DNA of 64,000 nt from Defluviitaleaceae bacterium (GTDB lineage: Bacteria; Bacillota; Clostridia; Lachnospirales; WQUN01). Made by a program: the position numbers and the translations under genes. The notes under the pieces are model-generated. The model saw nothing but the letters and a program-made list of their open reading frames with translations. It was not told the DNA's origin and searched no databases. The DNA lies in the NCBI GenBank assembly GCA_009786925.1, contig WRGY01000127.1, positions 62,001 to 126,000 on the forward strand, in the 5' to 3' direction. Below are positions 39,963-51,474 of the stretch, piece after piece (the stretch's first letter is position 1; every line of letters begins with the position of its first letter).

Positions 39963-40011
39963 AAACCGGCTCTGAAAAATTTTCGAATTTTTAAGGCCGG
40001 TTTTGTTTTTA
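39963..40011 (+). terminator. Terminator after tRNA-Leu
   Basis: AAAACCGGC...GCCGGTTTT followed by GTTTTT. Confidence 0.75.
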
Positions 40012-40023
40012 GGAGCATAACAA

Positions 40024-41667
40024 ATGATAAAAATAGCCATCTGCATAGCATTAACACTTCTTAGCAGCTTTGCATTTATGTTGTCCGCTAATCCTTTTGG
40101 TGGAGCGGTTTTTGCTGTCGTTGTATTTTGGCTTTATATGCAAGTTTCTTCTGTGCGGAGGGCGGAGTTTGTTTTTGCAATCCTCATTAGCATTGCATAT
40201 GTGATTGGGATTTCTTTCACTCGATACAATGCATTTTTTGGTGCTTTGCATTCGCTTGTTATTTTTGCAGGGTTTGTACCGTTTTTTTATGCGGCTGTTT
40301 GTCTTTTGGCAGACAAGGTTTTGGCATTTACAATTGAAAATAGCGGAGAGGGGCGATTTAGTAATTTTTTCGCCCCTTTTATTTTGTTTTTAATTGCATG
40401 GTTGCCTTATTTTTTTATTTACTTCCCGGGCAATTTGATAAATGACAGTGTAAGGCAACTTGCACAGTTTGAAGGGCTTGCGCCATATAGCAACCATCAC
40501 CCCATCATTTCTACGTTTTTCATGGGAATTTTTTATAGAATTGGCGGACTCGCTCTTATCACTATCATTCATAATATGATGATGGCGGCGGCGTTTTCTC
40601 TCGCACTTATATATTTAAAAAAATGGGGCATAGCGTATCGCGTGCGGCTTGTAGTTATGCTCTTTTTTGCGGTATTTCCCGTTTTTGGTATCTGGGCGCA
40701 GACGATTTTAAAAGATACACATGCGGCGGCTGTTATGTTGATGTTTGTACTCTTTTATATTGATTTGCTGCGCAGGTTTTCTCGCAGGCGGCTATTTCTT
40801 TGTTTAGTAGCGGCTGTAGTGGCATCACTGTTTAGAAACGAGGTCGTTTTTGTTGTTGTTCCTTCGATACTCGCTTTGATTTTTGTCCATACCCGACGTA
40901 AACGGCGCGTGGTTTTGGCGGCTTGTGCCATTGGTGTTTTTATTGTGGTGCGACTCATCGTAGGTGGCGCAACGGCAGTCACTGACGCAGAGCGCGGCAG
41001 TGTACGTGAGGCCTTGTCCGTTCCATTCCAACAAACCGCACGCTTTATGCGTTATCATCAGCTCACCGATACAGAACGAGCTGTTTTGGCCGCTACATTT
41101 GAAAATTACTATCTGCTGGGAGAGTTGTATGACCCTCGGATTTCTGACCCCGTAAAAAATCGCTTCATTGAGGGCGCGGATTTGGGTGCGTATTTTAGGA
41201 CTTGGGCGGCTATGGGTCTGCGTGCGCCGCGTACTTATCTGGAGGCGGCTATCGCTGTGTCTTTTAGCTATGTTGTACCATTCGGACCTGACTGGATGAT
41301 TGTTTGGTGGGAGAGCAGTCACGATGTAATACCCTTGCTGGAGCGTGACGACATTGGATATGCGTTTTCAAATCCGGAGATGAGGGTTTTACCTGTACTT
41401 GGAATGGAATTTTTGGGCAGGCTGCCTATTATCGGGGCGTTCTTCCATACAGGCAACTACACTTGGGCTATGGCGTTTTTGGCTTTACTTCTTGTAAATA
41501 AAAAAATGTGGAGCAAAACACTTTACTTTTTGCCCGCTTTAATGATAATTTTAGCATGTATGGCTTCGCCCGTGCATGGTTTTTGGCGGTATTATCTGCC
41601 GATATTATTTATGTTTCCGGTGCTTTCAGCATTGGTATTGAAGGAGTTGCAAGATGACACATATTAG
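40024..41667 (+). CDS. Polytopic membrane protein (DUF6020-like)
   Basis: About 12 hydrophobic segments; ...[38 protein letters not shown]. Confidence 0.65.
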   Translation: MIKIAICIALTLLSSFAFMLSANPFGGAVFAVVVFWLYMQVSSVRRAEFVFAILISIAYVIGISFTRYNAFFGALHSLVIFAGFVPFFYAAVCLLADKVLAFTIENSGEGRFSNFFAPFILFLIAWLPYFFIYFPGNLINDSVRQLAQFEGLAPYSNHHPIISTFFMGIFYRIGGLALITIIHNMMMAAAFSLALIYLKKWGIAYRVRLVVMLFFAVFPVFGIWAQTILKDTHAAAVMLMFVLFYIDLLRRFSRRRLFLCLVAAVVASLFRNEVVFVVVPSILALIFVHTRRKRRVVLAACAIGVFIVVRLIVGGATAVTDAERGSVREALSVPFQQTARFMRYHQLTDTERAVLAATFENYYLLGELYDPRISDPVKNRFIEGADLGAYFRTWAAMGLRAPRTYLEAAIAVSFSYVVPFGPDWMIVWWESSHDVIPLLERDDIGYAFSNPEMRVLPVLGMEFLGRLPIIGAFFHTGNYTWAMAFLALLLVNKKMWSKTLYFLPALMIILACMASPVHGFWRYYLPILFMFPVLSALVLKELQDDTY

Positions 41668-43453
41668 AAATTTTTGCATAATCGCACACATTGACCACGG
41701 AAAATCTACGCTTGCAGATAGGCTGATTGAGCTGGCAGGCGTGTTAACAAAACGTGAGATGCAGTCGCAGGTTTTGGATAACATGGACTTGGAGCGTGAG
41801 CGTGGGATTACAATAAAGGCGCAGAGTGTACGCCTTGTGTATAATGCGCCCGATGGACAGGAGTATATCCTCAATTTAATCGATACCCCGGGTCACGTAG
41901 ACTTCACATACGAGGTGAGCCGTTCACTGGCGGCCTGCGAAGGGGCTATTCTTATAGTGGATGCCGCGCAGGGCATAGAAGCACAGACGTTGGCAAATGT
42001 ATATCTCGCGCTGGACAATAATCTCGAAGTCCTGCCCGTGGTCAACAAGATTGACTTGCCATCTGCCGACCCCGATAAGGTAAAGGCTGACATCGAAAAC
42101 ATTATTGGACTCGATACCGATGGCGCACCGCTTATTTCTGCAAAAAACTCGCTTAACATCCAGCATGTTTTCGACCGTGTGGTAAGCGCGATTCCCGCGC
42201 CAAAAGGCGACCCTGACGCACCGCTGAAAGCTCTTATTTTCGATTCAATTTTTGACGCTTACAAGGGTGTCATTGTTTTTATCCGAGTGATGGACGGCGT
42301 AATTAAAAAAGGCACTAAGGCATATTTTATGGCAACAGATAAGCAATTTGAAATTGTAGAGACAGGTTATTTCGGACCGGGCAAGTTTATCCCATCAGAC
42401 AGCCTAAGCGCGGGTGAAGTAGGCTATATCACTGCAAGTATAAAAAACGTGCGTGACACAAATATAGGTGACACCGTCACAGAAGTTGGGCGAAAAACCC
42501 CCGAGCCATTCCCCGGGTACAAAAAGGTGAATCCCATGGTCTACTGCGGTATTTTTCCATCGGACGGCGCGAGATACACCGACCTGCGTGATTCTCTGGA
42601 AAAGCTACGCCTAAATGATGCATCGTTGCAGTTTGAACCTGAAACATCCGTAGCGTTGGGTTTTGGTTTCCGTTGCGGCTTCCTTGGACTGCTCCATCTG
42701 GAAATCATACAAGAACGCCTTGAACGTGAGTACAACCTTGACCTCATCACCACCGCACCCAGCGTAATCTACAAGGTCTACCAAACAAACGGCGAAATGC
42801 AGGAGCTATCCAACCCCGCCGACATGCCCGACCCCTCCCGCATAAAATACATGGAAGAGCCAATTGTAAAGGCCGAAATCATGCTACCCAAGGATTACAT
42901 GGGTCCTGTAATGGAACTCTGTCAAGAACGCAGGGGTGTATACCTCGACATGGAATACATGGATGCGACTCGTGCAATACTACGCTATGAGTTGCCACTA
43001 AACGAAATAATCTACGATTTCTTTGATACATTAAAGTCACGCAGTCGTGGTTATGCATCCTTTGACTATGACCTAAAGGGCTATGAGCAATCAGACCTCG
43101 TAAAGCTCGACATACTTGTCCACCACGAGCCTGTGGACGCTCTGTCATTTATCGTTTTTGCAAAAACAGCGGCGGAACGCGGCAGGAAAATGGCAGAGAA
43201 GCTAAAAAAAGAAATCCCGAAACACCAATTTGAAATCCCAATCCAAGCCTGTATAGGCAGTAAAATAATAGCACGTGAAACAATAGGTGCGATGCGCAAA
43301 GATGTTTTGGCAAAATGCTATGGCGGCGATATTACACGTAAGAAAAAACTGCTTGAGAAGCAAAAAGAGGGTAAAAAGCGTATGCGTAGCATAGGCTCGG
43401 TAGAGGTGCCGCAGCAGGCGTTTATGAATGTGTTGAAGCTGGATGAAGCATAG
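41654..43453 (+). CDS. lepA: Elongation factor 4 (LepA)
   Basis: [22 protein letters not shown]...[14 protein letters not shown]...[22 protein letters not shown]. Confidence 0.98.
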   Translation: MTHIRNFCIIAHIDHGKSTLADRLIELAGVLTKREMQSQVLDNMDLERERGITIKAQSVRLVYNAPDGQEYILNLIDTPGHVDFTYEVSRSLAACEGAILIVDAAQGIEAQTLANVYLALDNNLEVLPVVNKIDLPSADPDKVKADIENIIGLDTDGAPLISAKNSLNIQHVFDRVVSAIPAPKGDPDAPLKALIFDSIFDAYKGVIVFIRVMDGVIKKGTKAYFMATDKQFEIVETGYFGPGKFIPSDSLSAGEVGYITASIKNVRDTNIGDTVTEVGRKTPEPFPGYKKVNPMVYCGIFPSDGARYTDLRDSLEKLRLNDASLQFEPETSVALGFGFRCGFLGLLHLEIIQERLEREYNLDLITTAPSVIYKVYQTNGEMQELSNPADMPDPSRIKYMEEPIVKAEIMLPKDYMGPVMELCQERRGVYLDMEYMDATRAILRYELPLNEIIYDFFDTLKSRSRGYASFDYDLKGYEQSDLVKLDILVHHEPVDALSFIVFAKTAAERGRKMAEKLKKEIPKHQFEIPIQACIGSKIIARETIGAMRKDVLAKCYGGDITRKKKLLEKQKEGKKRMRSIGSVEVPQQAFMNVLKLDEA

Positions 43454-43471
43454 GGTTATGGAGGTGCAGTA

Positions 43472-44080
43472 ATGCGAAATGCTTTAATGGCATTGGTTTT
43501 TTTTAGCATAGTTTTGACGAGTTGCGCTTATAGCAACACGGCATATAACGATGACGCATTGCCTGTTGATTATGATTTTTTCGAAAATTCCTATGAATCG
43601 ACCGTAGAATTGATTGATGTCAAGGAGGCTCTTGAAATTTTTGGCGAGGGCGTTGAGGCATATGTATATGACATTGAAACAGGTTTGACATACAAGGTGC
43701 GGAGGGTCATTGGCGGTTACAACACTTTGGCCGATGTAGAAACCTTGACGCAACATGATACCGACATATTATTGGAAACAGCAGGCGGCGAATGGAATGT
43801 CAGAAGAAGGGCTGTAATCGTGACTGTCGATGAGAGACGGATTGCGGCTTCAATCGCACCGTTTGAACATTCCGGCAGTGAAGAACATCCCTTTGGTGAC
43901 ATAATTGATAATCGTAGTGGAGGAACGGGTACGGGCATCAACCTGAACTATATAAGGGGCAATGGCATGGTTGGTGTGGTGGATATTTTCTTTTTTAACA
44001 GCTTGGTCCCGGGGATTAATAGGGTTGACCCTCGCCATCAAGAAATGGTGATAGAGGCTTATGAGCATGGTCGGAGTTAA
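43472..44080 (+). CDS. Putative lipoprotein
   Basis: Lipobox VFFSIVLTSC. Confidence 0.65.
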   Translation: MRNALMALVFFSIVLTSCAYSNTAYNDDALPVDYDFFENSYESTVELIDVKEALEIFGEGVEAYVYDIETGLTYKVRRVIGGYNTLADVETLTQHDTDILLETAGGEWNVRRRAVIVTVDERRIAASIAPFEHSGSEEHPFGDIIDNRSGGTGTGINLNYIRGNGMVGVVDIFFFNSLVPGINRVDPRHQEMVIEAYEHGRS

Positions 44081-45167
44081 GCTATTATTTTTTTTGTTAA
44101 TATTTTTTTTGCCCTTAAACGCATATGGCGCAGACAGGGGTGTTTTGGTAGAGGAGTATCAAGTCAATATTTACAGAGCGAGAGTAATTGAAGTAGTGGA
44201 GGAGCGGGAGTTTAGGGATACAGTCATACAAACCCTCCGTATCAGAATCTTAAACAGGGATTTTATAAATCACGAAACAACAATAACAAACACTCTTGTA
44301 GGAAATCCATATGACATACGCCTGCGCCGCGGGAACAGAATAACAACACACATGGAATTTAGTGCTGACAACGAGCCGTTATTCTTTTTTCATGGATACG
44401 ACCGAACTCTGCCACTATTTTTTTTAGTGTTGTTTTTTGCTGTATGCATTATAGCTTTGGGCAGACTTAAAGGTGTTAAAGCCTTGATTTCGTTGATTAT
44501 TATCATATCGCTTATTGTATTCGGGCTGATTCCGTTATTGATTAGGGGGCATAACCCGATTGTTTTTTCAATTGTCACATGCATACTTGCATCTGTTGTT
44601 TTTTTTGGCATTTATTATGGGGTTGGAAGAAAATCAATTTCGGCTATAATTGGCGTATCCGGGGGACTACTGATTGGCGGAATCATTGCATATCTCTTTG
44701 GGGTGTTTGCAAGGATTGCAGGCTTTTCGCATGGGGACGCTCAAATGTTGCAATACTTACCTCACGGCTATGCCTTTGATTTTAGGGGATTGTTGTTTGC
44801 CGGGATAATCATCGGCGCGCTGGGTGCTTGTATGGATGTGGCAATATCTATTGCGTCCGCGCTCACCGAAATAAAATTGCATAACCCAACCATACAGAAG
44901 AAAGAACTAATCGAGTCCGGTTTTAATATAGGCAGGGATATTATGGGTTCGATGGTAAATACCCTTGTATTGGCCTATACGGGAGGCTCCCTCGCAACGG
45001 TTATGATTTTTATGGGCTTTGATATGGGGTTTAGCGAAATAATCAACTTAGAATCTATTTCAACAGAAATAGTCAGGGCAATCGCCGGAAGTCTCGGGTT
45101 ATTATTTGCCATTCCCCTAACCGTATTTGCTTTTATTTTTCTTGACAATGAAAAGGAGGATAGATGA
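44061..45167 (+). CDS. YibE/F family membrane protein
   Basis: RLKGVKALISLIIIISLIVFGLIPLLIRGHNPI...GALGACMDVAISIASALTEI...GRDIMGSMVNTLVLAYTGGSL. Confidence 0.85.
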   Translation: MSMVGVKLLFFLLIFFLPLNAYGADRGVLVEEYQVNIYRARVIEVVEEREFRDTVIQTLRIRILNRDFINHETTITNTLVGNPYDIRLRRGNRITTHMEFSADNEPLFFFHGYDRTLPLFFLVLFFAVCIIALGRLKGVKALISLIIIISLIVFGLIPLLIRGHNPIVFSIVTCILASVVFFGIYYGVGRKSISAIIGVSGGLLIGGIIAYLFGVFARIAGFSHGDAQMLQYLPHGYAFDFRGLLFAGIIIGALGACMDVAISIASALTEIKLHNPTIQKKELIESGFNIGRDIMGSMVNTLVLAYTGGSLATVMIFMGFDMGFSEIINLESISTEIVRAIAGSLGLLFAIPLTVFAFIFLDNEKEDR

Positions 45168-46144
45168 TGAAACAAATAAAACAGCTGATGATTATCATAT
45201 GCATAATCTGTGTTTTTTTGCCGACTGCGGCTTTAGCTTGCCCGGGCGGCGATGAGTTTGGGCGACCCTATTTTGAGGTTTGGAACAGAGACTGGACAAC
45301 CAAAACAATGTTTTACTCCCTTGACCAACACTTTTACAGGAGGGAGTTGTGTACCATTACTTATGAACATTCTTCGCGAGAATCTTTCTCATTTCCGATT
45401 GTGGGTCAATCAGTCCTCCCGATGTACGGATACAGAAACTGGGGCGAAATCAACTACCCTAGTAGTGTTTCGGTGTCAGGGACAGACTTCCTCATGTTTG
45501 TCGGGCTGACAAATACCTTTAGGCAGTTGAGAGCGATTGCAGAAAACAATGAAGCTGACGAAGTATTCTATGATATTTTGGTACACAGGCTACATGCTAC
45601 CGATGGAACGGATGATAATTTTTTCCGCGCACAGAGTAGATTTGATGATGGTGGCTTTACACAAGCGTTGCCTCAAATACTAAGGATTGAGGCAGGGATT
45701 ATCTTTGAGGATATGGTTTTTACCGAAATGCAAGACGATATAACTGCATTGGATAGTTTGCATGACACTATCGAAGTTTTTGTGCAAAAACATGAAGGTA
45801 TTGATGTAAACAATGTCGTAGCAATAAATCTTGATAGGGAGTTGCACGAAATAGACAGAATCCCTTTGAGTTTGCCACGAGATGATACGATTCGATTTGT
45901 CATATATGAGTCAGGGACTTATGCCTTCGTATTAAACGATTTTGCAGACTTTCTGTCACCGGAATCACTATACGAACAAGACCCGGTCGAAATTTTATAT
46001 GAATACGAGTACAATCAAGAAACACCCGACGCAGCAAACATAAGCGGCGTGGTAGCCATTTTAATTGCATTGGTCGTAGTCGTAGGGATTATTGCTCTTC
46101 TGATGAAAAAGAAACAGCCGAAGAAACGGTCAAGGAAACATTAG
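45164..46144 (+). CDS. Secreted/single-pass membrane protein, unknown function
   Basis: N-terminal signal peptide; C-terminal TM plus KKKQPKKRSRKH tail. Confidence 0.65.
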   Translation: MMKQIKQLMIIICIICVFLPTAALACPGGDEFGRPYFEVWNRDWTTKTMFYSLDQHFYRRELCTITYEHSSRESFSFPIVGQSVLPMYGYRNWGEINYPSSVSVSGTDFLMFVGLTNTFRQLRAIAENNEADEVFYDILVHRLHATDGTDDNFFRAQSRFDDGGFTQALPQILRIEAGIIFEDMVFTEMQDDITALDSLHDTIEVFVQKHEGIDVNNVVAINLDRELHEIDRIPLSLPRDDTIRFVIYESGTYAFVLNDFADFLSPESLYEQDPVEILYEYEYNQETPDAANISGVVAILIALVVVVGIIALLMKKKQPKKRSRKH

Positions 46145-46161
46145 AGAGGGACGTTTTAGAT

Positions 46162-47097
46162 ATGTCTGACAATCAAATAACCAAAACACAGGAAAAAATA
46201 CTGGCGGTACGTAACAATATCGAAAAAGTAATGGTCGGCAAGACCAAGGAAATAGAACTAATCCTTTCTGCACTGGCGGCGGGTGGTCATGTGCTTATTG
46301 AGGATGTACCCGGTACAGGCAAAACCACGCTGGCAAAAGCCCTCGCGGCTTCTATCGATGGGACATTTAAGCGGATTCAGTTTACACCTGACCTTTTGCC
46401 GACAGACCTCACAGGGCTTAATGTTTACAGTCCAAAAACAGGCGAATTTACATTTCGGCCGGGAGGGCTTTTTACAAATATTTTGTTGGCGGATGAGATT
46501 AACCGCGCCACGCCGCGCACGCAGTCCGGGCTTTTGGAATGCATGGAGGAGCGTCAAATCTCCATAGATGGGCAGACATATCCGCTCGCATCGCCATATT
46601 TTGTAATAGCGACACAAAACCCGGTGGATACACATGGTACATTTCCGCTACCCGAGGCACAACTCGACCGATTTCTTATGCAGGTCGAAATAGGATACCC
46701 ACATCGCGAAGGCGAAGCCGATGTAATCCAACGATTTCTTGCACCCCAAGAAAAAACGCCATTGGAATCACTAAAGCCCGTCTCCACCGCAGAAGATTGG
46801 AACGAAATCCGCAAAATCGCAAGCGCGGTCACTGTCCACCGCGATTTATGCCTATATATCGCAGACCTAGCCACCCATATAAGGCGCAACGAAAGGATTA
46901 CGTTGGGTATAAGCCCTCGTGCATCACTGCATCTCGCACAGGCATCACAGGCCTTTGCCTTGTTAAACGGTCGTGATTTTGTCACACCCGAGGATATAAA
47001 AGAACTCGCACCTATTTGTTGGGCGCATAGGATTTCTAAACGAGATGCTGTACGCTCCGCACTTTCTGCCACGCCTGTGCCTACGGAGAGTTTTTGA
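46162..47097 (+). CDS. MoxR-family AAA+ ATPase
   Basis: VLIEDVPGTGKTTLAKALA...NILLADEINRATPRTQSGLLECMEERQISIDG. Confidence 0.93.
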   Translation: MSDNQITKTQEKILAVRNNIEKVMVGKTKEIELILSALAAGGHVLIEDVPGTGKTTLAKALAASIDGTFKRIQFTPDLLPTDLTGLNVYSPKTGEFTFRPGGLFTNILLADEINRATPRTQSGLLECMEERQISIDGQTYPLASPYFVIATQNPVDTHGTFPLPEAQLDRFLMQVEIGYPHREGEADVIQRFLAPQEKTPLESLKPVSTAEDWNEIRKIASAVTVHRDLCLYIADLATHIRRNERITLGISPRASLHLAQASQAFALLNGRDFVTPEDIKELAPICWAHRISKRDAVRSALSATPVPTESF

Positions 47098-48161
47098 TGA
47101 CCACCCTGGGTATTTTTGTCGCCCTGCTTCTTGTCATGATTTTTATCAGGAAAGCATACAACTCATCCTGCTTAGAAAATGTTGATGTGTCACTGACCAT
47201 GAACGCTTCCCGCGCCACCGAAGGCGATGAGTTAATCCTTAAAGAAATCGTAAGCAACCGAAAATGGCTACCCCTTCCGTGGCTTAGTGTAAAATTTCAG
47301 ATTGACCGAGAGATTGTGTTTGCCGACCAAACCGACGCGGCGGTCTCTGATATGTACTATCGGCATGACCTCTTTCATATACTGATGCATCAAAAAATCA
47401 CACGCCGCCTTCGTTTTAAATGCACAAAGCGAGGGGTTTATGCCATACGTGGGCTGGAAGTAACGGCATGGGATATTTTGATGGAAAACAAGTACATACG
47501 CAACTTTGAAACATCGACTACATTAGTTGTGTATCCATCGACCATTCCCATCTATGAGACGGATGCACTCTGTACTCGTGTATATGGGCATTTGCGTACG
47601 GTTTATCAGATTTATCCCGACCCATTCTCCTTCCGCGGCATACGCGAATATGCATTTGGCGACCCCATGAAAAACATAAATTTTAAAGCATCGGCCAAGA
47701 CGCAAGAGCTGATGGTAAACATCCAAGACTTTTCTAATGCCCGCGAGGTTGTTTTTATTCTTGACACACAACGCCATCCCGCCCTTTTTGACGAATACTA
47801 CGAAGAACGCTCCATTAAAATCATCGCATCACTCACAGAGAAGTTTCAAACACAGGGCATAACTTTGTCGTTTTGGTTAAACCATTCAACCCCTGTCACA
47901 GAGGGAAGAGGTGCGGCACATAGCCTGAAAATATTGGAGGCTTTGGCATACATTACCTTTGGGACGGACAAGTCGATTGCTGATGTCATACAAAGGGCGG
48001 ACTCCGCCACATCCGAATACTGGCTAATTTCGCCCTATCATGCAAAAACCACCGAATCCGCCTTTGAAGCACAACGCAAAAAAGGCACAAGAATAGTCTG
48101 GCTAATCGCAGGAGAAAAACCCAAGGATTTGGTATGTAGTGATGATATAATATTTGTGTAA
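47094..48161 (+). CDS. DUF58 domain protein
   Basis: FRGIREYAFGDPMKNINFKASAKTQELMVNIQDF; start overlaps the MoxR gene. Confidence 0.9.
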   Translation: MMTTLGIFVALLLVMIFIRKAYNSSCLENVDVSLTMNASRATEGDELILKEIVSNRKWLPLPWLSVKFQIDREIVFADQTDAAVSDMYYRHDLFHILMHQKITRRLRFKCTKRGVYAIRGLEVTAWDILMENKYIRNFETSTTLVVYPSTIPIYETDALCTRVYGHLRTVYQIYPDPFSFRGIREYAFGDPMKNINFKASAKTQELMVNIQDFSNAREVVFILDTQRHPALFDEYYEERSIKIIASLTEKFQTQGITLSFWLNHSTPVTEGRGAAHSLKILEALAYITFGTDKSIADVIQRADSATSEYWLISPYHAKTTESAFEAQRKKGTRIVWLIAGEKPKDLVCSDDIIFV

Positions 48162-48236
48162 AATCGTTACACTTTGCATTTTTTGCAAAGCTTGGTTATA
48201 ATCTATAAAGATACATAATATTTTAGGGGGACGGAA

Positions 48237-49181
48237 ATGAAACGTCTACAGCTAAGAAAGAAGCTTCCCAAGTTAGCAAAACGTAAAGTAAAGCTACCAA
48301 AAAACAAACAACAAATCTGGGTATACAACGAAGGCAAACTGGAGCAGGAGCGCATATGTCCCGAGAGGCTAATGCGTCTGATTTACGAAAACCCCGTTGG
48401 CGGGGCTTCTTTGCTATGGCTGGTTAAGCGCAAGGCTATTAGCCGTTTGTATGGGCTGTACTGCCGCACGCCGCTTTCTGCTAAAGGCATACCGCAGTTT
48501 ATCGAAAAGTATGGCGTGGATATGACAGGTTGCCATGGTACGTATAGGAATTTTGCACAATTCTTTGCCAGAGAAAAGTCGGATGTGGTTTTCCCTGACT
48601 CTCCAAACTCACTCGGGTCGCCATGTGAAGGACTTGTTTCCATTTTTTCTGATATAAAACCCGAGCAGATTATCGCGGCTAAGGGTTCACATTTTTCTCT
48701 TACGGAGCTGTTTGCGGACTCGCATCTTGCGGAGGAATACAAAGGCGGCACGATGGTAAGTATAAGACTCACCCCTGCAAATTATCACAGGATGCATTTT
48801 TTTGATACCGGTGTGGTAGAAAGTACCCGCATGATAAAAGGCGACCTATACTCTGTAAGCCCACTTGCACTAAAGCGTGTAATGCGTCTGTACTGCCGAA
48901 ACAAACGCGCCCTCATCAAGTTTAAAACAGAAAACTTTGGCGATGTGGTACTCGTGGAGGTAGGTGCGACCTTTGTGGGTAGCATCGTGCATTGTTTCAA
49001 AGACGGACAGAATGTAGAACGCGGCGACGTTGCAAGTTATTTCAAACCCGGCGGCTCACTTGTGCTTATGTTTTTGAAAAAAGGTGCGTTTACGCCAAAC
49101 CCCATATTAGTACAGCACACCTCCGATGGTATAGAAACAAAAATACCCATAGGTGAAATGCTTGGAGGCTCTCAACCTTGA
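48237..49181 (+). CDS. psd: Phosphatidylserine decarboxylase
   Basis: RLTPANYHRMHFFDTG...VEVGATFVGSIVH...KPGGSLVLMFLKKGAF (GGSx cleavage site). Confidence 0.92.
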   Translation: MKRLQLRKKLPKLAKRKVKLPKNKQQIWVYNEGKLEQERICPERLMRLIYENPVGGASLLWLVKRKAISRLYGLYCRTPLSAKGIPQFIEKYGVDMTGCHGTYRNFAQFFAREKSDVVFPDSPNSLGSPCEGLVSIFSDIKPEQIIAAKGSHFSLTELFADSHLAEEYKGGTMVSIRLTPANYHRMHFFDTGVVESTRMIKGDLYSVSPLALKRVMRLYCRNKRALIKFKTENFGDVVLVEVGATFVGSIVHCFKDGQNVERGDVASYFKPGGSLVLMFLKKGAFTPNPILVQHTSDGIETKIPIGEMLGGSQP

Positions 49182-49789
49182 ACCTTTTTATAAGGCTTTT
49201 TCCCGCACTAAAGCATTTGAATATCCCAAACGCAATTACTACGCTTGGGCTTACTTTTGGAATCTTTGCGTGCTATTTCCTTACACAACAAAATTTGAGG
49301 ATGGCAGTCGTCCTGCTTTTTTGTGCAGGTGTGATGGACGCAGTGGACGGCTATGTGGCAGAAAAGCTTAATCAACAGACCGAGTTTGGACAATATGTAG
49401 ATACACTTGTGGATTTTTTTACATGCGGAATAGTACCTGTGTGGATGGTTTTTGATTTGCTCGTTGGTGACGCTTTTTTTGACAATGTACTCATCGTAGT
49501 CGCATTGGTTTTTTACTGCACATGCGCATTGTGGCGTTTGGCATATTACAATATCATCGAGGCAGACAAATCCTTTACAGGCTTGCCCGTACCCGGCTCT
49601 ATGATGGTTGTCACCATGGGCGTGTGGTGTGTGGTTAAACTGGGTTTTCCTATGTGGGTCTCTGCCATTACGTTTTTTGTCATCGGCATGTTAATGGTAT
49701 CGGGTATCACCCTAAAAAAATATGGCTGGTGGCAAAAAATCATGAGCGCGCTTGGATTAGTCTTTGTTTTGCTCGTGATTTTTACTTAA
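49178..49789 (+). CDS. pssA: CDP-diacylglycerol--serine O-phosphatidyltransferase
   Basis: CDP-alcohol phosphatidyltransferase motif DAVDGYVAEKLNQQTEFGQYVDTLVD. Confidence 0.9.
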   Translation: MNLFIRLFPALKHLNIPNAITTLGLTFGIFACYFLTQQNLRMAVVLLFCAGVMDAVDGYVAEKLNQQTEFGQYVDTLVDFFTCGIVPVWMVFDLLVGDAFFDNVLIVVALVFYCTCALWRLAYYNIIEADKSFTGLPVPGSMMVVTMGVWCVVKLGFPMWVSAITFFVIGMLMVSGITLKKYGWWQKIMSALGLVFVLLVIFT

Positions 49790-50334
49790 ATTTGCCACAG
49801 CATACCATCGGCTACTTTGGCGGCTTCGGAGCCGCCTTTTATTATGCGTACAAGCTCCAACGCAAATTCTATGGAAGTACCCGGGCCTTTTGAGGTCGTT
49901 ATGTTTTCGTCTGTTACGGTGGTAGTAATGCCTATGTGAGCGGCTTGCAACCTGCCTTCCATCGTAGGATAGCATACAGCGGTTTTGTCTTTAAGGAAGC
50001 CCAATTCTCCAAAAACAGTGGGCGCGGCGCAAATAGCGGCGAATTTTCCGCCATGTGCGTAGTGATTGCGCAACATTTCTAACAAAAGTTCATGTTTTTT
50101 GAGCTTGCTCGTACCGGGGCCGCCGGGCAGGATTAGCATCGCGCCGTGATTGTCCTGCAACTCATCCAGTATCATGTCAGCCTTCACCAAAATCAAATGC
50201 GAGCCAATTACATCATGTTTGCCCGTGAGTGATACACTCGCCGTTTTTACTCCGCCACGTCGCAGTATATCCAGCACCGCCACAGCCTCGATTTCTTCAA
50301 AACCATCTACAAGGAAAAGAATTGCTTCGTACAT
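49786..50334 (-). CDS. DJ-1/PfpI family protein
   Basis: AILFLVDGFEEIEAVAVLDILRRGG...GAMLILPGGPGTSKL...FAAICAAPTVF. Confidence 0.9.
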   Translation of the reverse strand: MYEAILFLVDGFEEIEAVAVLDILRRGGVKTASVSLTGKHDVIGSHLILVKADMILDELQDNHGAMLILPGGPGTSKLKKHELLLEMLRNHYAHGGKFAAICAAPTVFGELGFLKDKTAVCYPTMEGRLQAAHIGITTTVTDENITTSKGPGTSIEFALELVRIIKGGSEAAKVADGMLWQI

Positions 50335-50338
50335 AATG

Positions 50339-51412
50339 TTAGTCCTCCAGTTTTGTCACTGATTCCCGCTGTATAATACGTGGTTTTATCAGGCTTGTTG
50401 CATTGTAGCCGGGGTTGTCTATGGTTTCCAGCATATTTTTTGCGATGAGTCTGCCGAGTTTTGCTTTTGGGTGAACGACTGTCGTGAGTGGCACCTTGCA
50501 GAGTGCCGCTATATCAGTGTTGTCCATCCCAATGATGGAAATATCCTGCGGGACATTAAATCCTGCCGATGTGAGTACATCCACCAGATGTGCCGCCAGC
50601 CTGTCATTGTAACAAACAACGGCGGTACAGCCCTCCAACCGTTTAAAAAGCCGCTCCGAGCCTTTGAAAAGCTCTATTTCGTCCTCATTTGTATACCACA
50701 ATGTCTGCCATGGGGTATAAGGCATGGCGGCGGCAAAAAGTGCCTCCACATAGCCCTGAAAACGTAACGCCCCCTGCACCACATCCGATACAAAAAAGCC
50801 TGCGATTTTTTTATGTCCCGCCGCGATTAAGTACTCTGTTGCCAAACGTCCTGCGGCTACGTCATCCATACTCACATACGGAAATGCCCGACCCTCATGA
50901 TAGCCGCCTAAGTAGATGAGATGTATGCCCCTCTCCTTGATTTCGTCCAAAATATAACTGCGCGGGTTAAAGAGGCGACTGCGTGCAGGGTCCAGAATAA
51001 TGCCTTTTACTCCACTTTCTATGAAGGAGCGCAATGCCTTGTATTCTATTTCAATCTCATACTCCGAAAGGGCGAGCTGTATAGAATAATCATTTTTTAA
51101 CAAAACACTCTCTATACCATGCAAGATTTCTGAATTAACATAGCCAATAAAGCCCAAAAGCACCCCTATACTACGCCGCGCACCACCCGCGTTTTGCGTA
51201 GATACAAAAGTCCCCACACCCTGCCGCCGCTCCAAGATGTTTTCGTACTCCAAAACACCCACCGCTTGGCGCACAGTCTGGCGACTAATGCTGAAAATCT
51301 CCATCAGCTCGCCTTCTGAATAAAACTTGTCTCCATTTTTAAGGTTGTTAATTTCGATTTGCTGTTTTACCCATTCTACGACTTTAGCATATTTGGCCTG
51401 CAACCCTAACAC
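50339..51412 (-). CDS. GntR-HTH regulator with LacI-type sensor domain (AraR-like)
   Basis: GDKFYSEGELMEIFSISRQTVRQAVGVLEYENILERRQGVGTFV; periplasmic-binding-like C-terminal domain. Confidence 0.88.
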   Translation of the reverse strand: MLGLQAKYAKVVEWVKQQIEINNLKNGDKFYSEGELMEIFSISRQTVRQAVGVLEYENILERRQGVGTFVSTQNAGGARRSIGVLLGFIGYVNSEILHGIESVLLKNDYSIQLALSEYEIEIEYKALRSFIESGVKGIILDPARSRLFNPRSYILDEIKERGIHLIYLGGYHEGRAFPYVSMDDVAAGRLATEYLIAAGHKKIAGFFVSDVVQGALRFQGYVEALFAAAMPYTPWQTLWYTNEDEIELFKGSERLFKRLEGCTAVVCYNDRLAAHLVDVLTSAGFNVPQDISIIGMDNTDIAALCKVPLTTVVHPKAKLGRLIAKNMLETIDNPGYNATSLIKPRIIQRESVTKLED

Positions 51413-51424
51413 CCCTTTTTATGT

Positions 51425-51462
51425 AAAAAAAGCAACTGATGGTATTGTACCACCAGTTGCTT
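51425..51462 (-). terminator. Terminator after the 2251-aa surface protein gene
   Basis: AGCAACTGGTGGT...ACCATCAGTTGCT then T-run on minus strand. Confidence 0.75.
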
Positions 51463-51474
51463 TGTGTGGCTAGA

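Noticed and set aside
51425-51462. Inverted repeat between the giant gene and the GntR/LacI-type regulator as an operator
   Set aside because: Strong stem followed by a T-run directly downstream of the giant gene on the minus strand; best explained as its terminator.
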